A stretch of DNA of 64,000 nucleotides from Burkholderia sp. Leaf177 (GTDB lineage Bacteria; Pseudomonadota; Gammaproteobacteria; Burkholderiales; Burkholderiaceae): assembly GCF_001424345.1 (NCBI RefSeq), contig NZ_LMPF01000024.1, forward strand, positions 318,498 to 382,497, given 5' to 3'. Numbering within the stretch: the first letter of the stretch is position 1; each line of letters begins with the position of its first letter. The notes under the pieces are model-generated. The model searched no databases. It was not told the origin of the DNA and saw nothing but the letters and a program-made list of their open reading frames with translations. Made by a program: the position numbers and the translations under genes. Shown one piece after another: positions 1-9,065 of the stretch.

Positions 1-208
1 TTCGCGTCGCTGCGTTTGCAGCACAGAAACGAGATTATGTAGAATCTTTTTCTCCTTGTCAACAAGTTTTTGAGCGATTGCTTTCAAACTTACCGACTTT
101 GGAGCCCGCCCGTTTCGTTGGCGGTCCTCGTTGCGAAACGAGGAGCCGAATAATAGGCCATGGCTTGGCTCGTGGCAAGGGCATCTTGAAACTATTTCGG
201 CAAATCCT

Positions 209-1495
209 TTATTTCGTCCCGATGGAATGTCGAGTCAGTCCCATTTCGTCGATAGGAACCGCCTCCGACATCGCTGCGTAACCTGCATCGCTTGGGTGAA
301 TGTGGTCACCGCTGTCGTAACGGCGTTGCAGTTTGTCCGGATGATCGGGGTCTCGCAGCGCGCGATCGAAGTCGACGACGCCGTCGAATGCATGACTCGA
401 ACGGATGGAATTGTTGACGGCGGTGCGGATCGCCTCGCGGTCGGGCGGCAACGCGGCGGGCGTGAGCGTTGCGCCGTATATCTTGACGCCGCGCTGGTGA
501 GCCTGGGCGATCAGCCGCTGGTATCCGCGAAGCAGCGAGTCGGCGGTAACCGGCGTGTGGGGATCGTCGCAATCGAGGCCGGCGCGCGCGGGCATCGAAG
601 GGAAATTGATGTCGTTGATGCCGATAAGCACGATCACCGAGCGAACGCCCGGCTGTCGTAATGCATCGCGATCGAAGCGGCTGAGAACCGCGTCGCCGTA
701 GCAAGGCGACGGGCTCAGCAAGCGATTGCCGCTGATTCCCGCGTTCACGACCGACGTCCCTTCCATCCCGTTTTGCGTCAACCTGCGGGCGAGTGCGTCG
801 GTCCATCGGCGATTGGCGTTCGGCGTCGAGCGCATTCCGTCGGTGATCGAGTCGCCGATGGCGACCAGCGTCTGCGCGGGGGTATCGACGGCGACGCTCG
901 TCAGCCACACGAATTGCGTGAAGCGCGTGCGGAAGGCGGAAGCGTCGGGATCGGCGGAATGGTTGCCGGGCGTCGAGATGTAATTGACCTGGCTCGCCAC
1001 GCGATGCCAGGCGGCCAATTTCTGACCGGCTGCCATATAGGTGCTTACGGCCAGCGGCTGGTAAGCGGCGACGTTGAATGCGACAGGATCGCTGTCGATC
1101 TGGCCACCCGGCGCGATGGTGACGCTCGATTTACCGCCAAATGTCACTGGTCGACTCGTTCCGGCCCGCGTGCCTGCCGCGTTGCCCGAAACGGCGCGCG
1201 CAACCTGCGCGCCATCGATAACCAGCGGCTCCGTGCCGTACACGTTGCTGAACCGCAGGCGAAGCTGTTTTCCATCGATAGCCGGATAAACGATCTGCCT
1301 GACCGTTCGTCCGCCAATTTCAGGCGCGCGATACAGCGCGGGCAACTCGGCGCGCTGCGGAATCTGCTGGAGCGCCGTGCTCCATGCGCTGACCCAATGT
1401 CCCGACGGCGCTTCGTCTGCGGAGGCTGGGGCGGACGAAAGCAGGAGGGCGGAAAGTGTCGCGGCGGCAACGGCGGAGAGGACGCGAAGGTTCAT
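209..1495 (-). CDS. Secreted SGNH/GDSL-family hydrolase
   Basis: This 428-residue protein starts with a signal peptide (hydrophobic residues 5-22, Ala-Ser-Ala near 24-26). A beta-rich region to about residue 205 precedes an SGNH hydrolase domain. Block I is GDSITDG with the likely nucleophile Ser216, block II is NAGISGNRLL, block III is GINDINF and block V is DHIHPSDAGY, which supplies the Asp-His pair. Such enzymes cleave esters or acetyl groups on lipids or polysaccharides; the substrate cannot be read from sequence. It acts in the periplasm or outside the cell. It is transcribed away from the methyltransferase gene on its right and shares no operon. Family assignment is firm; the specific reaction is unknown. 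Confidence 0.9.
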   Translation of the reverse strand: MNLRVLSAVAAATLSALLLSSAPASADEAPSGHWVSAWSTALQQIPQRAELPALYRAPEIGGRTVRQIVYPAIDGKQLRLRFSNVYGTEPLVIDGAQVARAVSGNAAGTRAGTSRPVTFGGKSSVTIAPGGQIDSDPVAFNVAAYQPLAVSTYMAAGQKLAAWHRVASQVNYISTPGNHSADPDASAFRTRFTQFVWLTSVAVDTPAQTLVAIGDSITDGMRSTPNANRRWTDALARRLTQNGMEGTSVVNAGISGNRLLSPSPCYGDAVLSRFDRDALRQPGVRSVIVLIGINDINFPSMPARAGLDCDDPHTPVTADSLLRGYQRLIAQAHQRGVKIYGATLTPAALPPDREAIRTAVNNSIRSSHAFDGVVDFDRALRDPDHPDKLQRRYDSGDHIHPSDAGYAAMSEAVPIDEMGLTRHSIGTK

Positions 1496-1701
1496 CGGGG
1501 AGCGGGAATTTTTTGGGGAAAAGCCGATTGTGCCTTATGCGACAAACCGGCAGCAGACCGGCAGCAGACCGCGCGATTACAGTGGACATAGCGCCGTCGC
1601 AAGCCTTCCATATGGACGGAAAGTCGGACCGTTTTGCGAAAAGCCCTCAGAATGTCGGCATTCCGCCTCGCGGTTCTCACTTTGTCCGGTACTTATTCAG
1701 C

Positions 1702-2901
1702 ATGCATTCCAAGACCTCTTCCAGCACCAACGCTGCATCCGCCCTCATTGAATGGGAGGAACAAGGCGAGAGCCATTCGGCGCTCTGGCGCTCGGAAAGC
1801 GGAATCGCGCCGCCCAAACGCGTGGTTATCGGCGATGACCAGATGACAGCCGATTCAGCTTACCGCCTGGCTAGCGAAGGAACCGCGATTCTGTGGCGCG
1901 GCGATTTCCAGAACGCGCGGCAATTGTTGCAGGCCGTGGCACGGCGCATCGAAACACGCCCCAAAAAGTCCGCGAAGGCGAAAGCGAAGCAGCGCAGCGC
2001 AACGCCGGACGCGCCGGTTGAACCGGCCGCGCCTGCCGAGGCGTTCAATTTGTATCGGCTTGCTCAGTCGCAGCGTGCCCGTACGCTCGGCATGTTTTTG
2101 CTGCCGCTCGACGCCGAGTACGCAATTACGTTGCGTCGCGCGCCAGTCGTGAAGGAAGCGTGCGAGGAAGCGTACGGCCCGGCGGCGGGAGATTCGGTCG
2201 TGTCTTTGCGCGAAGTGCTCGGGCTGGTCGGCGCGCACGAGTGGCGCAAGAAGGGCGTGGACGTGGAGGCGCTCGGCGCGCGGATTCATCCCTATTACGG
2301 CGTGTTTTCGCCAGTGCGTGGCGAGTACGTCAAGCTGGTGGCGGATCAGCCGTTGCCATCGAAGGAACTTGCATTCGATATCGGCACCGGCACCGGCGTT
2401 CTGGCCGCGTTGCTGGCGCAGCGCGGCGTGAAGCGCGTAATCGCGACGGAAATCGATCCGCGTGCGTTGGCGTGCGCGCACGAAAACATCGACACGCTCG
2501 GGTTTTCGCAGCAAGTCAAGGTGATCGAAGCCGATCTGTTTCCGGAAGGCCGCGCGCCGTTGATCGTGTGCAATCCGCCTTGGTTGCCGGCACGGCCGAG
2601 TTCGGCGATCGAGCACGCAATCTATGACCCGGAAAGCCGGATGTTGCGCGGTTTCCTCGACGGACTCGCCGCGCATCTGACGCCGGGCGGCGAAGGCTGG
2701 CTGATCTTGTCGGATCTGGCGGAGCATCTGGGTTTGCGTACGCGCGCGCAATTCCAGGAATGGGTCGATAAAGCCGGGCTGAAGACCGATGGCCGAATGG
2801 ACGTTCGTCCGCATCACCCCCGTGCCGCCGATAAAACCGATCCGCTGTATCAAGCGCGATCGGCTGAGGTGACTTCGTTGTGGCGCCTAGTTCCGGCTTG
2901 A
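1702..2901 (+). CDS. Class I SAM-dependent methyltransferase, HemK/RsmC-like
   Basis: The ATG at 1702 gives 399 residues; the frame stays open upstream to about 1456 but that part has no conserved look. The N-terminal half (to about residue 215) has no motif I recognise, apart from a Lys/Ala-rich linker near 85-100. The C-terminal half is a Rossmann methyltransferase: FDIGTGTG at about 225-232 binds SAM, the acidic ATEID follows, and CNPPW at about 290-294 is the NPPY-type motif of enzymes that methylate planar nitrogens such as adenine, guanine or glutamine. Related proteins modify rRNA or release factors, but the target here is not shown. It ends back to back with the flavoprotein gene on the opposite strand, with no spacer. 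Confidence 0.8.
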   Translation: MHSKTSSSTNAASALIEWEEQGESHSALWRSESGIAPPKRVVIGDDQMTADSAYRLASEGTAILWRGDFQNARQLLQAVARRIETRPKKSAKAKAKQRSATPDAPVEPAAPAEAFNLYRLAQSQRARTLGMFLLPLDAEYAITLRRAPVVKEACEEAYGPAAGDSVVSLREVLGLVGAHEWRKKGVDVEALGARIHPYYGVFSPVRGEYVKLVADQPLPSKELAFDIGTGTGVLAALLAQRGVKRVIATEIDPRALACAHENIDTLGFSQQVKVIEADLFPEGRAPLIVCNPPWLPARPSSAIEHAIYDPESRMLRGFLDGLAAHLTPGGEGWLILSDLAEHLGLRTRAQFQEWVDKAGLKTDGRMDVRPHHPRAADKTDPLYQARSAEVTSLWRLVPA

Positions 2902-4167
2902 TTACAGCGTCGGGGCGCGGTTTTGATTCGAGTTTTGATCCAGAAAAGCCAGCGCCCCTTCCCCGGCGACCATTCCGCTCGCGAAACATGCCGTCAGCAA
3001 ATAGCCACCGGTTGGCGCTTCCCAATCCAGCATTTCGCCGGCGCAGAACACGCCGGGCAATGCCGTCAACATCAAGTGCGAATCCAGCGATTCGAATTTC
3101 ACACCGCCAGCGCTGCTGATCGCTTCGGCGATGGGCCTCGGCCGCGTCACCGTTAGCGGCAAAGCCTTGATGCGTTGCGCGAGACGGGTGGTATGGGCGA
3201 GATCTTCGCGGCTCAGGCATTCGCGCAGCAAACCCGCTTTTGCGCCCGTCAGCTTCAGGCGGCTCTGCAAATGACTCGACATGGAGCGCGCGCCGCGCGG
3301 ATGCGTGACTTCATCGTGGACGCGCTCGGGCGTCAAACCTGGCGCGAGATCAAGCAGGAAGGTGGCGTGGCCATCGGCGAGACGATCGCGTATGCGCGCG
3401 GACACTGCGTAGATCAGGCTGCCCTCGATGCCCGTCGATGTCAGCAAACACTCTCCCGCGCGCCAGTCCACGCCGCCGTCTTCCCGCGGCAAACCGATCG
3501 CCACCGATTTCAGCGGCTCGCCGGCGAAGCGGCCGCTGAAGTGCTCGCTCCAGTCGATATCGAATCCGCAATTCGATGACTTGAACGGCGTTATTTCCGC
3601 ATACGCCTCCAAAAATCCGATCCACGCCGCGTCCGATCCCAAACGTGGCCAACTCGCGCCGCCAAGGGCGAGCACGACGACATCGGCTTTAACATTGACC
3701 TCGCCTTCCGGCGCGGAAAATCGCAGCGTGCCGTTTTCCCAGCCGATCCATTTATGCCGCATATGGAAATGCACGCCCGATTCGCGTAGCCGATGCAACC
3801 ACGCGCGCAGCATTGGCGCCGCTTTCATGTCCGTGGGAAACACGCGGCCCGAGCTGCCGATGAACGTTTCCACGCCAAGATCGCGAACCCAAGCGCGCAA
3901 GGCGGTGGCATCGAAACGTGTCAACAACGGCTCGATCTGCGCCCGACGTTCGCTATATCGGGATAAAAACGCCTCGGCTGGTTCGGAATGCGTGAGATTC
4001 ATGCCGCCTTTGCCTGCCATCAGAAACTTGCGGCCAACCGAGGGCATTGCGTCATACAGATCCACTTTCACGCCGCCCATCGCCAAAACCTCGGCCGCCA
4101 TCAGGCCAGCCGGGCCGCCGCCAATAACGGCCACGCGCGCAATACGAGTTTCGATGGATGACGGCAT
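2902..4167 (-). CDS. NAD(P)/FAD-dependent oxidoreductase, HI0933/BaiN-like
   Basis: This 421-residue flavoprotein opens with VAVIGGGPAGLMAAEVL (about residues 12-28), a classical dinucleotide-binding site, followed by the GRKFLMAGKGGMNLTHS stretch typical of the HI0933/YhiN family. The C-terminus contains VFCAGEMLDWEAPTGGYLL, the second FAD-contact region of the same family, and length is normal. The physiological substrate is unknown; some relatives (BaiN) reduce bile-acid intermediates, but that role should not be transferred. It is a single gene, convergent with the methyltransferase, and its 5' end faces the paa promoter region. Confidence 0.85.
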   Translation of the reverse strand: MPSSIETRIARVAVIGGGPAGLMAAEVLAMGGVKVDLYDAMPSVGRKFLMAGKGGMNLTHSEPAEAFLSRYSERRAQIEPLLTRFDATALRAWVRDLGVETFIGSSGRVFPTDMKAAPMLRAWLHRLRESGVHFHMRHKWIGWENGTLRFSAPEGEVNVKADVVVLALGGASWPRLGSDAAWIGFLEAYAEITPFKSSNCGFDIDWSEHFSGRFAGEPLKSVAIGLPREDGGVDWRAGECLLTSTGIEGSLIYAVSARIRDRLADGHATFLLDLAPGLTPERVHDEVTHPRGARSMSSHLQSRLKLTGAKAGLLRECLSREDLAHTTRLAQRIKALPLTVTRPRPIAEAISSAGGVKFESLDSHLMLTALPGVFCAGEMLDWEAPTGGYLLTACFASGMVAGEGALAFLDQNSNQNRAPTL

Positions 4168-4251
4168 GCAGAGCGAAAAAGAAAGGGATTAGCCCGTATT
4201 GTCGCATTCGAAGGAACGCAGCTTCGGCCACGCGCCATCCCAAAAAATATC

Positions 4252-4279
4252 TATAAACCGACCGTCCGGTCGGTTTATA
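4252..4279. promoter_or_regulatory. Perfect 13-2-13 inverted repeat, likely PaaR (TetR) operator
   Basis: The left arm TATAAACCGACCG is followed by TC and then the exact reverse complement CGGTCGGTTTATA. It ends 37 bases before the paaA ATG, where a repressor could block the promoter. The size and symmetry fit TetR-family operators, and a TetR gene lies at the end of the same cluster (9066-9671). I did not see the same repeat upstream of that TetR gene. The link to PaaR is inference from position. Confidence 0.75.
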
Positions 4280-4316
4280 ATTGCCGCACAGTGACTTCAT
4301 ACAGCGAGCGATCGTC

Positions 4317-5315
4317 ATGTACACGCAATCCCTCGATACCCCCGGCAACGTGCAGTCAATCGATCCGGCGTCTACATCGCCTGAATTGAGCCGCTTCGAC
4401 GCCGTAATGGCTGCCGACGGCAAGATCGAACCGCAGGACTGGATGCCCGACGCGTATCGCAAGACGCTGGTTCGCCAGATTTCGCAGCACGCACATTCGG
4501 AAATTGTCGGAATGCTGCCGGAAGGCAACTGGATTTCGCGCGCGCCGAGCCTGAAGCGCAAGGCAATCCTGCTTGCCAAGGTGCAGGACGAAGGCGGCCA
4601 CGGCCTCTATTTATATAGCGCGGCGGAAACCATGGGGGTATCGCGCGATCAGCTCATCGATGCCTTGCATGCCGGAAAAGCCAAATATTCGAGCATCTTC
4701 AATTACCCCACGCCGACCTGGGCGGACGTTGGTGTGATCGGCTGGCTGGTCGATGGCGCCGCGATCATGAATCAAATTCCGCTATGCCGTTGCACATACG
4801 GCCCATACGCGCGCGCCATGATTCGCATTTGCAAGGAAGAGTCGTTCCATCAGCGGCAGGGTTTCGACGCGCTTCTCTCCATGATGAAAGGCACGCAAGC
4901 GCAGAAAGACATGGTCCAGCAAGCGGTCGATCGTTGGTGGTGGCCGGTGCTGATGATGTTCGGTCCTAGCGACAAGGATTCCATCCATAGCGGGCAGTCG
5001 TTCAAGTGGGGCATCAAGCGCATATCGAATGATGATCTGCGCCAGAAGTTCGTCGATGCCACCGTCGAGCAAGCAAAAATCCTCGGCGTTACGCTGCCCG
5101 ACCCCGATCTGAAATGGAACGAAGAACGTCAGGCGCACGACTACGGCGCGATCGATTGGGACGAGTTCTGGCGCGTCGTAAATGGCGACGGTCCGTGCAA
5201 CAAGGAACGGCTGGCCACGCGCGTCAAGGCGCACGAAGACGGCGAGTGGGTTCGCGAAGCGGCCCTTGCCTATTCCGCGAAACAGGCTGCGCGTGCCCAA
5301 AAGCAAGCTGCATAA
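4317..5315 (+). CDS. paaA: 1,2-phenylacetyl-CoA epoxidase, catalytic subunit A
   Basis: PaaA is the di-iron oxygenase subunit that epoxidises phenylacetyl-CoA to its ring-1,2-epoxide, the committed step of aerobic phenylacetate degradation. The ATG at 4317 gives 332 residues; an in-frame TTG at 4281 sits too close to the operator to be the likely start. Carboxylate-bridged di-iron motifs are visible: DEGGH near residue 89 and EESFH near 172, both of the ExxH type. It is the first gene of paaABCDE and paaB follows after 10 bases. Expression is probably repressed through the inverted repeat at 4252-4279. Assignment is secure from sequence and gene order. Confidence 0.97.
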   Translation: MYTQSLDTPGNVQSIDPASTSPELSRFDAVMAADGKIEPQDWMPDAYRKTLVRQISQHAHSEIVGMLPEGNWISRAPSLKRKAILLAKVQDEGGHGLYLYSAAETMGVSRDQLIDALHAGKAKYSSIFNYPTPTWADVGVIGWLVDGAAIMNQIPLCRCTYGPYARAMIRICKEESFHQRQGFDALLSMMKGTQAQKDMVQQAVDRWWWPVLMMFGPSDKDSIHSGQSFKWGIKRISNDDLRQKFVDATVEQAKILGVTLPDPDLKWNEERQAHDYGAIDWDEFWRVVNGDGPCNKERLATRVKAHEDGEWVREAALAYSAKQAARAQKQAA

Positions 5316-5325
5316 GGAGCGAAAA

Positions 5326-5610
5326 ATGAACAACGAATGGCCGATCTGGGAAGTGTTCGTGCGCAGCAAACAGGGCCTCGATCACAAGCATTGCGGCAGT
5401 CTGCATGCGCCCGACGCGCCCGCGGCGCTGCGCATGGCGCGCGACGTCTACACGCGGCGTCAGGAAGGCGTGAGCATTTGGGTGGTGCCATCGGCGGCAA
5501 TTACAGCGTCCGATCCCGCCGACAAAGCCGAGTTCTTCGAACCCGCTGGCGACAAGATTTATCGTCACCCGACGTTCTTCGTGCTGCCCGACGAAATCAA
5601 CCATATGTGA
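5326..5610 (+). CDS. paaB: 1,2-phenylacetyl-CoA epoxidase, subunit B
   Basis: This small subunit of 94 residues begins MNNEWPIWEVFVRSKQGLDH, the hallmark of PaaB, and contains the segment HCGSLHAPDAPAALRMARDVYTRR. PaaB has no metal site; it helps assemble PaaA-PaaC units into the larger epoxidase complex. The start at 5326 is fixed by the AAGGAG ribosome site at 5313-5318. It lies between paaA and paaC in the operon, with short spacers on both sides. Confidence 0.96.
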   Translation: MNNEWPIWEVFVRSKQGLDHKHCGSLHAPDAPAALRMARDVYTRRQEGVSIWVVPSAAITASDPADKAEFFEPAGDKIYRHPTFFVLPDEINHM

Positions 5611-5626
5611 TCGAAGGGTCTAGCTC

Positions 5627-6427
5627 ATGACGACGCCACAACATCTTTCTTACGTGCTGCGCCTGGCCGACAACGCGCTGATCCTCGGCCAGCGTAACGG
5701 CGAGTGGTGCGGACACGGTCCTGTGCTCGAGGAAGATATCGCGCTCGCCAACATCAGCCTCGATCTGATCGGCCAGGCGCGACTGCTTTATTCGCACGCG
5801 GCCGCGCTCGAAGCCGAGCTTCACGGTTCGAAAAAAACCGAAGACGACTACGCGTATTTCCGCAACGAGCGCGACTTCCGCAACTTCACGCTGACCGAAT
5901 TGCCGCATGCTGGTCCGTTGTCGGGCACGGCACGCTCGGATCGTGACTACGCGGTAACGGTCGTGCGCAACTTCCTTTACTCGACGCTGATGGCGCATCT
6001 CTGGACGTCGCTCACGCAATCGAGCGACGCGCAACTTGCCGCGATTGCGTCCAAGTCGATCAAGGAAACGCGCTACCACCTGAATCACGCGAGCGACTGG
6101 CTGCTGCGTTTTGGCGATGGCACCGAAGAATCGCATCGGCGAGCTCAAGCCGCGGTGGATTATCTGATGCCGTACACACGTGAGTTTTTCAGCGTGGACG
6201 ACGTGGAAACGAGCATCGCGGATGCCGGTATTGGTCCGCTATCCGCCGATCTGGAAGCAGCGTGGCGCGAAGACGTGGACGCAACGCTTGCCGAAGCCAC
6301 CCTGCAAAAGCCCGCCGAGGCGAAGCACGTGACTACAGGCAAACTTGGCGAACATTCCGAGCATATGGGTTATCTGCTCGCGGAATTGCAGAGCATCGCG
6401 CGGCAACATCCGGGCGCGACGTGGTGA
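5627..6427 (+). CDS. paaC: 1,2-phenylacetyl-CoA epoxidase, structural subunit C
   Basis: PaaC is the partner of PaaA in the heterodimer that forms the epoxidase core. It has the same four-helix fold but plays a structural role. The 266-residue product shows the conserved GEWCGHGPVLEEDIALANIS stretch and DLIGQARLLYSHAA near the N-terminus, and KETRYHLNHASDWLLRFGDG in the middle. The stop codon overlaps a GTG that could start paaD, so the two genes are tightly coupled. It belongs to the paaABCDE operon. Confidence 0.96.
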   Translation: MTTPQHLSYVLRLADNALILGQRNGEWCGHGPVLEEDIALANISLDLIGQARLLYSHAAALEAELHGSKKTEDDYAYFRNERDFRNFTLTELPHAGPLSGTARSDRDYAVTVVRNFLYSTLMAHLWTSLTQSSDAQLAAIASKSIKETRYHLNHASDWLLRFGDGTEESHRRAQAAVDYLMPYTREFFSVDDVETSIADAGIGPLSADLEAAWREDVDATLAEATLQKPAEAKHVTTGKLGEHSEHMGYLLAELQSIARQHPGATW

Positions 6428-6432
6428 ACGCG

Positions 6433-6963
6433 ATGACTGCTTCACAGGACGTCACGCTGGATCAAGTCTGGCAGGTGCTCGAAACCGTGCCGGACCCGGA
6501 AATCCCGGTGGTGTCCATCCGCGAACTGGGCATTCTTCGCGACGTCCGCCGCGCCGCCGACGACACGCTGGAAATCGTCATCACGCCGACGTATTCCGGT
6601 TGCCCGGCGATGTATCAGATCGCGGAAGACATCGGCGCCGCGTTGACCGGTGCGGGCTTCAAGAAACATCGGATCGAGACCGTTCTGGCGCCCGCGTGGA
6701 CCACCGACTGGATGACCGACGCCGCGCGCGAAAAACTCAAGCAATACGGCATCGCTCCGCCTTTGGGCAATTGCGGCTCGAATGAACACGCGCCGCAAGA
6801 ACGGCCGCTGCGCTTCATGCCGCGCGTTGTCGATAAACCCGCCTGCCCGCGCTGCGGTTCTCTGCACACCGAACGTCTTGCGCAGTTCGGCTCGACGGCG
6901 TGCAAGGCGCTGTATCGCTGCATGGATTGCCGCGAACCGTTCGACTACTTCAAACCGTACTAA
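6433..6963 (+). CDS. paaD: Phenylacetyl-CoA epoxidase maturation factor D
   Basis: PaaD is a MIP18/DUF59-type protein thought to help mature iron centres of the epoxidase system. The ATG at 6433 gives 176 residues; an overlapping GTG at 6424 is an alternative start. The N-terminal DUF59 domain is recognisable from VPDPEIPVVSIRELGILRDV and TPTYSGCPAMYQIAEDI, which carries the conserved cysteine. The C-terminus has CPRCGS, then a cysteine in TACKALY and CMDC, a zinc-ribbon-like arrangement characteristic of PaaD. It is the fourth gene of the operon. Confidence 0.95.
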   Translation: MTASQDVTLDQVWQVLETVPDPEIPVVSIRELGILRDVRRAADDTLEIVITPTYSGCPAMYQIAEDIGAALTGAGFKKHRIETVLAPAWTTDWMTDAAREKLKQYGIAPPLGNCGSNEHAPQERPLRFMPRVVDKPACPRCGSLHTERLAQFGSTACKALYRCMDCREPFDYFKPY

Positions 6964-6970
6964 ACCGACC

Positions 6971-8059
6971 ATGGCGACTCCGCAATTCCATTCGCTGCGC
7001 ATCCGCGACGTTCGTCCCGAGACGTCGGACGCTGTGACCGTTTCCTTCGATGTCCCCGAAAACCTGCGCGATGCGTTCCGTTTCACGCAGGGCCAGTTTG
7101 TTACTTTGAAGACGCATATAGACGGAGAAGAAACACGGCGGTCGTACTCCATTTGCGTGGGCGTGACCGATTACGATCGCGACGGCGAGTTGCGCATTGG
7201 CATCAAGCGCGTGCGCGGCGGCCGCTTTTCGAACTTTGCTTTCGACACGCTAAAGCCAGGCCATGAAATTGAAGTCATGACGCCCGATGGCCGCTTCTTC
7301 ACGCATTTGAACGCGGATCACGTCAAGCATTACGTGGCGTTTTCGGGCGGTTCCGGCATTACGCCGGTGCTTGCCATCGTCAAGACGACGCTGGAAACCG
7401 AACCGACCAGCCGCTTCACGTTGATCTACGGCAACCGCAGCGTCGACGCCATCATGTTCGCCGAGGAACTGGAAGACCTGAAGAACCGCTTCATGAGCCG
7501 GTTCTCGCTGTACCACGTTTTATCGGACGATTTGCAGGATGTCGAACTGTTCAACGGCGTGCTGAACCAGGAAAAATGCGCCGCATTCCTGGAAGCGCTC
7601 GTTCCTGCCAGTGAAATCGATGAAGCCTTCATCTGCGGTCCCGGTCCCATGATGGACGCCGCCGAAGCCGCGTTGAAGAGCGCGGGCGTGCCGTCGAAGC
7701 AGGTCCACGTGGAACGCTTTGGAACGCCGTTGCCGCAAGCCGGCGTGCCGCAAATAGAGATCACGGACGATACCCCGGCGGCAAATCTTGAATTGATCAT
7801 CGACGGGAAGAAGCGCAAGTTGCGCTTGCCCTATCAAGGCGTCAGCGTGCTGGACGTTGGGCTGAAGGCGGGCCTCGCGTTACCCTACGCATGCAAAGGC
7901 GGCGTTTGCTGCACGTGCCGCGCAAAAGTGCTCGAAGGCGAAGTACGCATGGAGAAGAACTTCACGCTGGAACAACATGAAATCGATGCCGGTTTCGTGC
8001 TGACATGCCAGTGCCATCCGGTCTCGGATAATGTAGTTGTGAGCTATGACGAACGTTGA
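6971..8059 (+). CDS. paaE: Phenylacetyl-CoA epoxidase reductase subunit E
   Basis: PaaE passes electrons from NADPH to the PaaA di-iron centre. The ATG at 6971, seven bases after paaD, gives the usual length of 362 residues. The N-terminal ferredoxin-reductase domain has RRSYSICVG for FAD and FSGGSGITPVLAI for NADPH. The C-terminal plant-type 2Fe-2S domain has ACKGGVCCTCRAKVLEGE and the last ligand in LTCQCHP. It is the last structural gene of paaABCDE; a 121-base spacer precedes the DUF1835 gene. Confidence 0.96.
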   Translation: MATPQFHSLRIRDVRPETSDAVTVSFDVPENLRDAFRFTQGQFVTLKTHIDGEETRRSYSICVGVTDYDRDGELRIGIKRVRGGRFSNFAFDTLKPGHEIEVMTPDGRFFTHLNADHVKHYVAFSGGSGITPVLAIVKTTLETEPTSRFTLIYGNRSVDAIMFAEELEDLKNRFMSRFSLYHVLSDDLQDVELFNGVLNQEKCAAFLEALVPASEIDEAFICGPGPMMDAAEAALKSAGVPSKQVHVERFGTPLPQAGVPQIEITDDTPAANLELIIDGKKRKLRLPYQGVSVLDVGLKAGLALPYACKGGVCCTCRAKVLEGEVRMEKNFTLEQHEIDAGFVLTCQCHPVSDNVVVSYDER

Positions 8060-8180
8060 GCAAGCGGTTGGCGGATTGCACTGATTCAATTCGCTTACAC
8101 TAAGGGTCGCCTGTTGCGTGGTTGTCGCCTAATCGATCACGCAGCAGCCGGCCTTCTTACGTTTGCGGTCACCGTTACTG

Positions 8181-8996
8181 ATGAGCACCATTCACGTTAC
8201 CAACGGCGACTACGCCGCCGAGATACTCCGCGAAGCGCTGAATGCGGTTTCACGCGACGAGCGCGTCATTCCTTTGAAGGACGATCTCGCGGTCGGCCAT
8301 CTGAGGGGTATCGACGATAACCCGGAAACGCGCGCCCTCTTCTGGCAACAAGTGCTCGACGAGCACAAAGTCGATTTCATCTCGAAGCTCAAGGAACAGG
8401 ACGCGCTGTTGCGTGAACTCGCGCAGGGAACGGGCCAGGTCGTGGTGTGGCACGGGCAAAGCGCGGGCGATCAGTTGATGCTGCGTCGCGTCGCCTACTT
8501 TTTGCGCAACGTGCCGCAACGCCTGAACGAAGCGAAGCTCACCGCCGACGACCTGCCGCTTCTTTCCTCCGATGACGGCAAAGAGCGTCGTCGTGGACGC
8601 GGCGACGCCATTACGGCGGTCGGCATGTTCACGGCGGCCGAACTCGGCGCCAAACTGCCGACGGCCGCGCCCATCTCCGTGTTGCGCATCAGCAGGCTTG
8701 CGCTGGAATGGCAGGAAGTGAAGCAGATCAACAGCGAAACACGGCGTTGGCGCGACAACACGTTTATCTCCGGCACGTTTTCCGATATCGATGAAACCAT
8801 CCTCCAAATAGCGACTGAAGGCTGGATCAAGTCGCCTCGGCTCGCAGGCCATGTGATGGGGCAAAATTTCGGCTTTCTGGTCAGCGATTCCATCGCGCTC
8901 TGGCGATGCCGCGAACTGGTCGCCGCCGGCAAGCTGGAAATCCGCGGCGATCTCGCGAAAATAGCCGACGCAAAACTCCGCCGCGCCGCGCATTAA
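8181..8996 (+). CDS. DUF1835 domain-containing protein
   Basis: The product has 271 residues. The N-terminus (TIHVTNGDYAAEILREAL, then VIPLKDDLAVGHLRGI) and the VVVWHGQSAGDQLMLRRVAYFL stretch match the DUF1835 pattern, whose biochemical role is unknown to me. The C-terminal part has a region of the DUF3658 kind ending in a small helical domain. No signal peptide or membrane segment is present. It sits between paaE and the TetR gene on the same strand, but the 121-base gap leaves open whether it is co-transcribed with the paa genes. Start at 8181 chosen because homologous sequence begins there. Confidence 0.75.
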   Translation: MSTIHVTNGDYAAEILREALNAVSRDERVIPLKDDLAVGHLRGIDDNPETRALFWQQVLDEHKVDFISKLKEQDALLRELAQGTGQVVVWHGQSAGDQLMLRRVAYFLRNVPQRLNEAKLTADDLPLLSSDDGKERRRGRGDAITAVGMFTAAELGAKLPTAAPISVLRISRLALEWQEVKQINSETRRWRDNTFISGTFSDIDETILQIATEGWIKSPRLAGHVMGQNFGFLVSDSIALWRCRELVAAGKLEIRGDLAKIADAKLRRAAH

Positions 8997-9065
8997 CCGC
9001 AGCTGCCGGCCGAGCCTCGATCAAGCATTAGAATTCCGTTCGACCCAGCACTTCTCCGAGACTCA

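Noticed and set aside
1..208. Gene or RNA at the left edge
   Set aside because: No convincing frame, ribosome site or RNA fold seen; it is probably the upstream or downstream part of a gene outside the window.
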